Source: Paracoccus haematequi
Lineage (GTDB): Bacteria > Pseudomonadota > Alphaproteobacteria > Rhodobacterales > Rhodobacteraceae
Reading direction: 5' to 3'
DNA length: 45,712 nt
Assembly: GCA_945881965.1 (NCBI GenBank)
Contig: CAMCVS010000018.1
Coordinates: forward strand, 1-45,712
The notes under the pieces were generated by a model, which was not told the origin of the DNA, did not search any database, and saw only the letters and a list, made by a program, of their open reading frames with translations. The position numbers and the translations under genes were made by a program. Of this stretch, positions 43,557 through 45,712 are shown in pieces; positions within the stretch are counted from its first letter, which is position 1; every line of letters begins with the position of its first letter.

Positions 43557-43611
43557 GGGGGCGCTGCCCCCGCCCGTTCCGGGCCCCCCGGAGTATTTCC
43601 GGCAAAATGAA
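43557..43611. repeat. Rhodobacterales-type GC-rich intergenic element, copy 2
   Basis: Three consecutive hairpins: GGGGGC-GCT-GCCCCC (43557-43571), GCCCG-TTC-CGGGC (43572-43584), and CCGGA-N5-TCCGG inside the 27-nt block 43585-43611. That block is the exact reverse complement of 27828-27854. It lies between two convergent genes and may end transcription in both directions. Confidence 0.78.
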
Positions 43612-43630
43612 GCTGCGCAGATACCGAAAG

Positions 43631-43867
43631 TCAGTCGCCGCGCGGCAGGGCATAGACGCCTTCGGGCAGGTTCAGCGCGGCGGTCAGTTCCTTGACCTGC
43701 CGCAGCGACAGGGTGATGCGTTGCACCACGTCCGATCGCGGGTCGATCTGTTCGATGGTCACGCAATCCTCGAAGGCGTGGATGATGATGTCTTCCTGCA
43801 ACGGGGTGCCGCCCTCATCGACGAGGGTGATCACGGTCGCGTCAAAATCATGCTCGATGCTAAACAT
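43631..43867 (-). CDS. small acidic hypothetical protein
   Basis: A 78-residue acidic protein (MFSIEHDFDATVITLVDEGG, then LQEDIIIHAFEDCVTIEQID). No known family is recognised. It reads as a compact beta-strand-rich domain with good codon use, in a gap between convergent genes. Likely real but function unknown. Confidence 0.6.
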   Translation of the reverse strand: MFSIEHDFDATVITLVDEGGTPLQEDIIIHAFEDCVTIEQIDPRSDVVQRITLSLRQVKELTAALNLPEGVYALPRGD

Positions 43868-43981
43868 GCGCGCAGGATTCCGCGCGCGCGCGCCGGATGC
43901 AAGGACAAACCGGCGTGAGCGGGCTGGCGGCGGGCGGGGTGGTTGCTATGGTATGGAGCGATCTCCAGGAAAGCCTCGCCC

Positions 43982-44653
43982 ATGCCCCTGATCTTGTTGC
44001 GTCTTGTCCCCGTGTTGGCGGTTGCCGCCTGCGCCAGCGCCGGACCCGCCAGCGCGCCGGTGCCTGAAAGCGCCATGCGCGGCTTTGCCGAGGTGGTGGC
44101 GCGGGTCGAGCCCCTGGCCGAGGCGGAATGTCGCCGCCTGACGCCGGGGCAGAACTGCGATTTCCGCATCATCGTGGACACGCGACCGGGGCAGCCGCCC
44201 AATGCGTTGCAGACGCTGGACGACTCCGGCCGTCCCGTGATCGCGTTCACGCAGGGCCTGATCGGCGCGGCGCGCAATCTCGATGAGCTGGCCTTTGTGA
44301 TGGGGCACGAGGCGGCGCATCATATCGCCGGTCACATCCCGCGCCAGCAGGCCAACGCGGCGGCGGGCGCGGTGGTGTTTGCCGGCCTTGCGGTGCTGAC
44401 CGGCGGCGATGCCAGCGCGGTGCAGTCCGCGCAAGAGATCGGTGCGGCGGTCGGCGCGCGGGCCTATTCCAAGGATTTCGAGCTGGAAGCGGACGCGCTG
44501 GGCACCGTGATCACCCATCGCGCTGGGTTCGACCCGCTGTTGGGGGCCGAGTTCTTCAACCGAATCCCCGATCCGGGCGACCGGTTTCTGGGCACGCATC
44601 CACCGAACGCCGCCCGTATCGCCACGGTGCGCCGCGTGGCGGCGGGATTGTAG
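43982..44653 (+). CDS. M48-family metalloprotease, predicted lipoprotein
   Basis: A 223-residue zinc peptidase. Catalytic HEAAH (109-113) and the third ligand region ELEAD (167-171) are intact. The N-terminus MPLILLRLVPVLAVAAC ends in a lipobox (VAAC, Cys17), so it is probably a lipid-anchored periplasmic protein involved in envelope quality control, as in BepA/LoiP. The start at 43982 is favoured over an in-frame extension. A REP hairpin follows its stop by 17 nt. Confidence 0.88.
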   Translation: MPLILLRLVPVLAVAACASAGPASAPVPESAMRGFAEVVARVEPLAEAECRRLTPGQNCDFRIIVDTRPGQPPNALQTLDDSGRPVIAFTQGLIGAARNLDELAFVMGHEAAHHIAGHIPRQQANAAAGAVVFAGLAVLTGGDASAVQSAQEIGAAVGARAYSKDFELEADALGTVITHRAGFDPLLGAEFFNRIPDPGDRFLGTHPPNAARIATVRRVAAGL

Positions 44654-44670
44654 GCATGTGTTGAACGGAT

Positions 44671-44695
44671 GATGGGTGCAAAGCACCCATCCTAC
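44671..44695 (-). repeat. REP-like palindrome upstream of the RAYT
   Basis: On the minus strand GTAG followed by GATGGGTGC-TTT-GCACCCATC, a 9-bp perfect stem. The GTAG tetranucleotide 5' of a palindrome is the REP hallmark. It lies after the M48 stop and may also serve as terminator. Confidence 0.75.
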
Positions 44696-44745
44696 GGGGT
44701 GTTGCCTTTAACCGGCGGTTAACCTTGCGACGGCATGTTGCGGTC

Positions 44746-45276
44746 ATGACCCAGTATCGCCGCCGCTATCGACCCGGAGCCAGCTATTTCTTTACCCTGT
44801 GCCTGGCCCGTCCCGGCGCGCGGGTGCTGGTGGATCATGCCGACGCCTTGCGCGCCGCCTATGCCGCCACCTGGCTGGAGCGGCCCTTTACCTGCGATGC
44901 CTTTGTGGTGCTGCCGGACCATCTGCATGCAGTTTGGACACTGCCGGAAGGCGACGATGATTTCTCGACCCGCTGGCGGCTGATCAAGGCGCGGTTTTCG
45001 CGAGCGGTCGCTGCTGAGGCGCAGCGGGCCGAGGACGGGGCGATCTGGCAGCGGCGGTTCTGGGAACATTGCCTGCGCGATGCGGATGATCTGGACTGGC
45101 ACCTGCGCTACTGCTGGTCCGATCCGGTGCGGCATGGTCTGGTCCCGCGGGCAGAGGATTGGGCGCTGTCATCCTTGCAACGCGATCTGCGACAGGGGAT
45201 CGTCCGCGACACGCGCCCGCCCACAGGCCCCATGCGGTTCACCGGTGAGCCGCGATGGCTGCAACGGGCTGCGTAG
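44746..45276 (+). CDS. REP-associated tyrosine transposase (RAYT)
   Basis: A 176-residue protein of the Y1/HUH transposase family that accompanies REP elements. It opens YRRRYRPGASYFFTLCLA. The metal-binding HxH is in LPDHLHAVW; the catalytic Tyr is in LRYCWSDPVRHGLV-type context near residue 120, with QRRFWEHCLRD before it. These single-copy domesticated transposases are thought to move or amplify REPs. The ATG at 44746 has no strong Shine-Dalgarno. Two REP-like palindromes flank it in opposite orientation. Confidence 0.88.
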   Translation: MTQYRRRYRPGASYFFTLCLARPGARVLVDHADALRAAYAATWLERPFTCDAFVVLPDHLHAVWTLPEGDDDFSTRWRLIKARFSRAVAAEAQRAEDGAIWQRRFWEHCLRDADDLDWHLRYCWSDPVRHGLVPRAEDWALSSLQRDLRQGIVRDTRPPTGPMRFTGEPRWLQRAA

Positions 45277-45296
45277 GGCGGCTGATGTCAGCCGCC
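45273..45296 (+). repeat. REP palindrome joining the RAYT and rimO ends
   Basis: GTAG (45273-45276) followed by GGCGGCTGA-TG-TCAGCCGCC (9-bp perfect stem, 45277-45296). The TAG of GTAG is the RAYT stop, and the right arm contains the stop of rimO on the minus strand (45290-45288). Confidence 0.8.
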
Positions 45297-45712
45297 GTCG
45301 CCGATGAGAGCCCCCCAGAGGTCATACTCTCCGGCCTCTTCCACCGTCACGGTCACGATATCGCCGGGGGTCAGCCCGTCGTGACCCGCGTCAATGAACA
45401 GGTTGCCGTCGATTTCGGGCGCATCCGCCATGGTCCGGCAGGTTGCGGCGTCTGCGTCCACCGTGTCGACGATGACCTGCATCACGCGGCCCACCTTGGC
45501 CTCCAGCCGCGCCGCAGAAATCGCCTGCGCGCGGGCCATGAACCGGTTCCAGCGATCCTGTTTCACGTCGTCCGGCACGTGATCCGGCAGCGCATTCGAC
45601 CGCGCGCCCGCGACGTTTTCGTATTGAAAACACCCGACCCGGTCCAGTTGCGCCGCGTCCATCCAATCCAGCAGGGTCTGAAATTCGGCCTCTGTCTCAC
45701 CGGGATAGCCCA
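45288..45712 (-). CDS. rimO: ribosomal protein S12 methylthiotransferase RimO, C-terminal part
   Basis: The visible 141 residues are the end of a radical-SAM methylthiotransferase: [10 protein letters not shown] at the window edge, then [16 protein letters not shown], the TRAM-domain region and GEYDLWGAL. RimO modifies an aspartate of ribosomal protein S12; the EYDLWGAL end and the GCFxYxxxxGARS block distinguish it from MiaB. The start lies beyond the right edge. Its last codons are in the REP palindrome shared with the RAYT. Confidence 0.92.
   Translation of the reverse strand, partial: GYPGETEAEFQTLLDWMDAAQLDRVGCFQYENVAGARSNALPDHVPDDVKQDRWNRFMARAQAISAARLEAKVGRVMQVIVDTVDADAATCRTMADAPEIDGNLFIDAGHDGLTPGDIVTVTVEEAGEYDLWGALIGDGG

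Noticed and set aside
1-45712. tRNA genes, rRNA, CRISPR arrays, prophage or insertion sequences
   Set aside because: All gaps are below about 340 nt, and none shows cloverleaf, repeat-spacer or terminal inverted-repeat structure by eye; the RAYT is the only transposase-like gene.

Overview
The window is about 45.7 kb of high-GC chromosome from an alphaproteobacterium. The best fit is Rhodobacterales (Roseobacter/Paracoccaceae type). The evidence is gene content and style: a compact cysG-DUF2849-cysI-cysH-DUF934 sulfate-assimilation operon, a monomeric NADP isocitrate dehydrogenase, TRAP transporters, a SapC-family protein, a YcgN-family protein beside threonine aldolase, and GC-rich intergenic repeats built around a CCGGA-N5-TCCGG hairpin. 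No tRNA, rRNA, CRISPR array, prophage or insertion sequence was seen. The only mobile-type gene is a REP-associated tyrosine transposase (RAYT) near the right end. The species cannot be named from sequence reading alone.

Left part (1-14.4 kb) is accessory catabolism and uptake. A minus-strand operon (oxidoreductase, deacetylase, cupin, TRAP small and large permeases) diverges from its TRAP binding protein at 4158; the large permease runs off the left edge. After a clear terminator come a carboxymuconolactone-decarboxylase-like protein and icd. Two FadR/FCD-type GntR regulators are each divergent from a fumarylacetoacetate-hydrolase family enzyme; the second enzyme heads an operon with a complete NMT1/SsuA-type ABC importer. 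A perfect ACCAAT-N6-ATTGGT operator candidate sits at the second regulator's start.

Middle (14.4-26.3 kb, mostly minus strand): the assimilatory sulfate/siroheme operon, an isolated methyltransferase, a capsule-type block (kpsT, kpsE, kdsA, phosphohexomutase; no kpsM seen), then nhaA. The plus strand from 26.4 to 35.4 kb carries a UDG-superfamily protein, an SseB-like protein, a YadG/YadH-like ABC exporter, an S49 peptidase, a 52-residue membrane/zinc-ribbon microprotein, a Ca/Na antiporter, a pteridine-reductase-like SDR, uvrC and a SapC-family gene.

Right part (35.5-45.7 kb): an SDR, hemF, an alpha/beta hydrolase and an HCCA-isomerase-like protein (minus); prs and a LysR regulator (plus); threonine aldolase and a YcgN-family protein (minus); then an NsrR-like Rrf2 regulator preceded by a perfect TTGAT-N4-ATCAA FNR-type box. 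Next is a GcvH homologue whose lipoyl-lysine position is aspartate, followed by DUF167, a small acidic protein, an M48 lipoprotein protease, the RAYT with flanking REP palindromes, and the 3' part of rimO.

The points most worth a second look are the lysine-less GcvH behind the FNR-box/Rrf2 gene, the TRAP operon with its unusual enzymes, the regulator/hydrolase pairs, and the RAYT whose downstream REP contains the stop codons of both converging genes.
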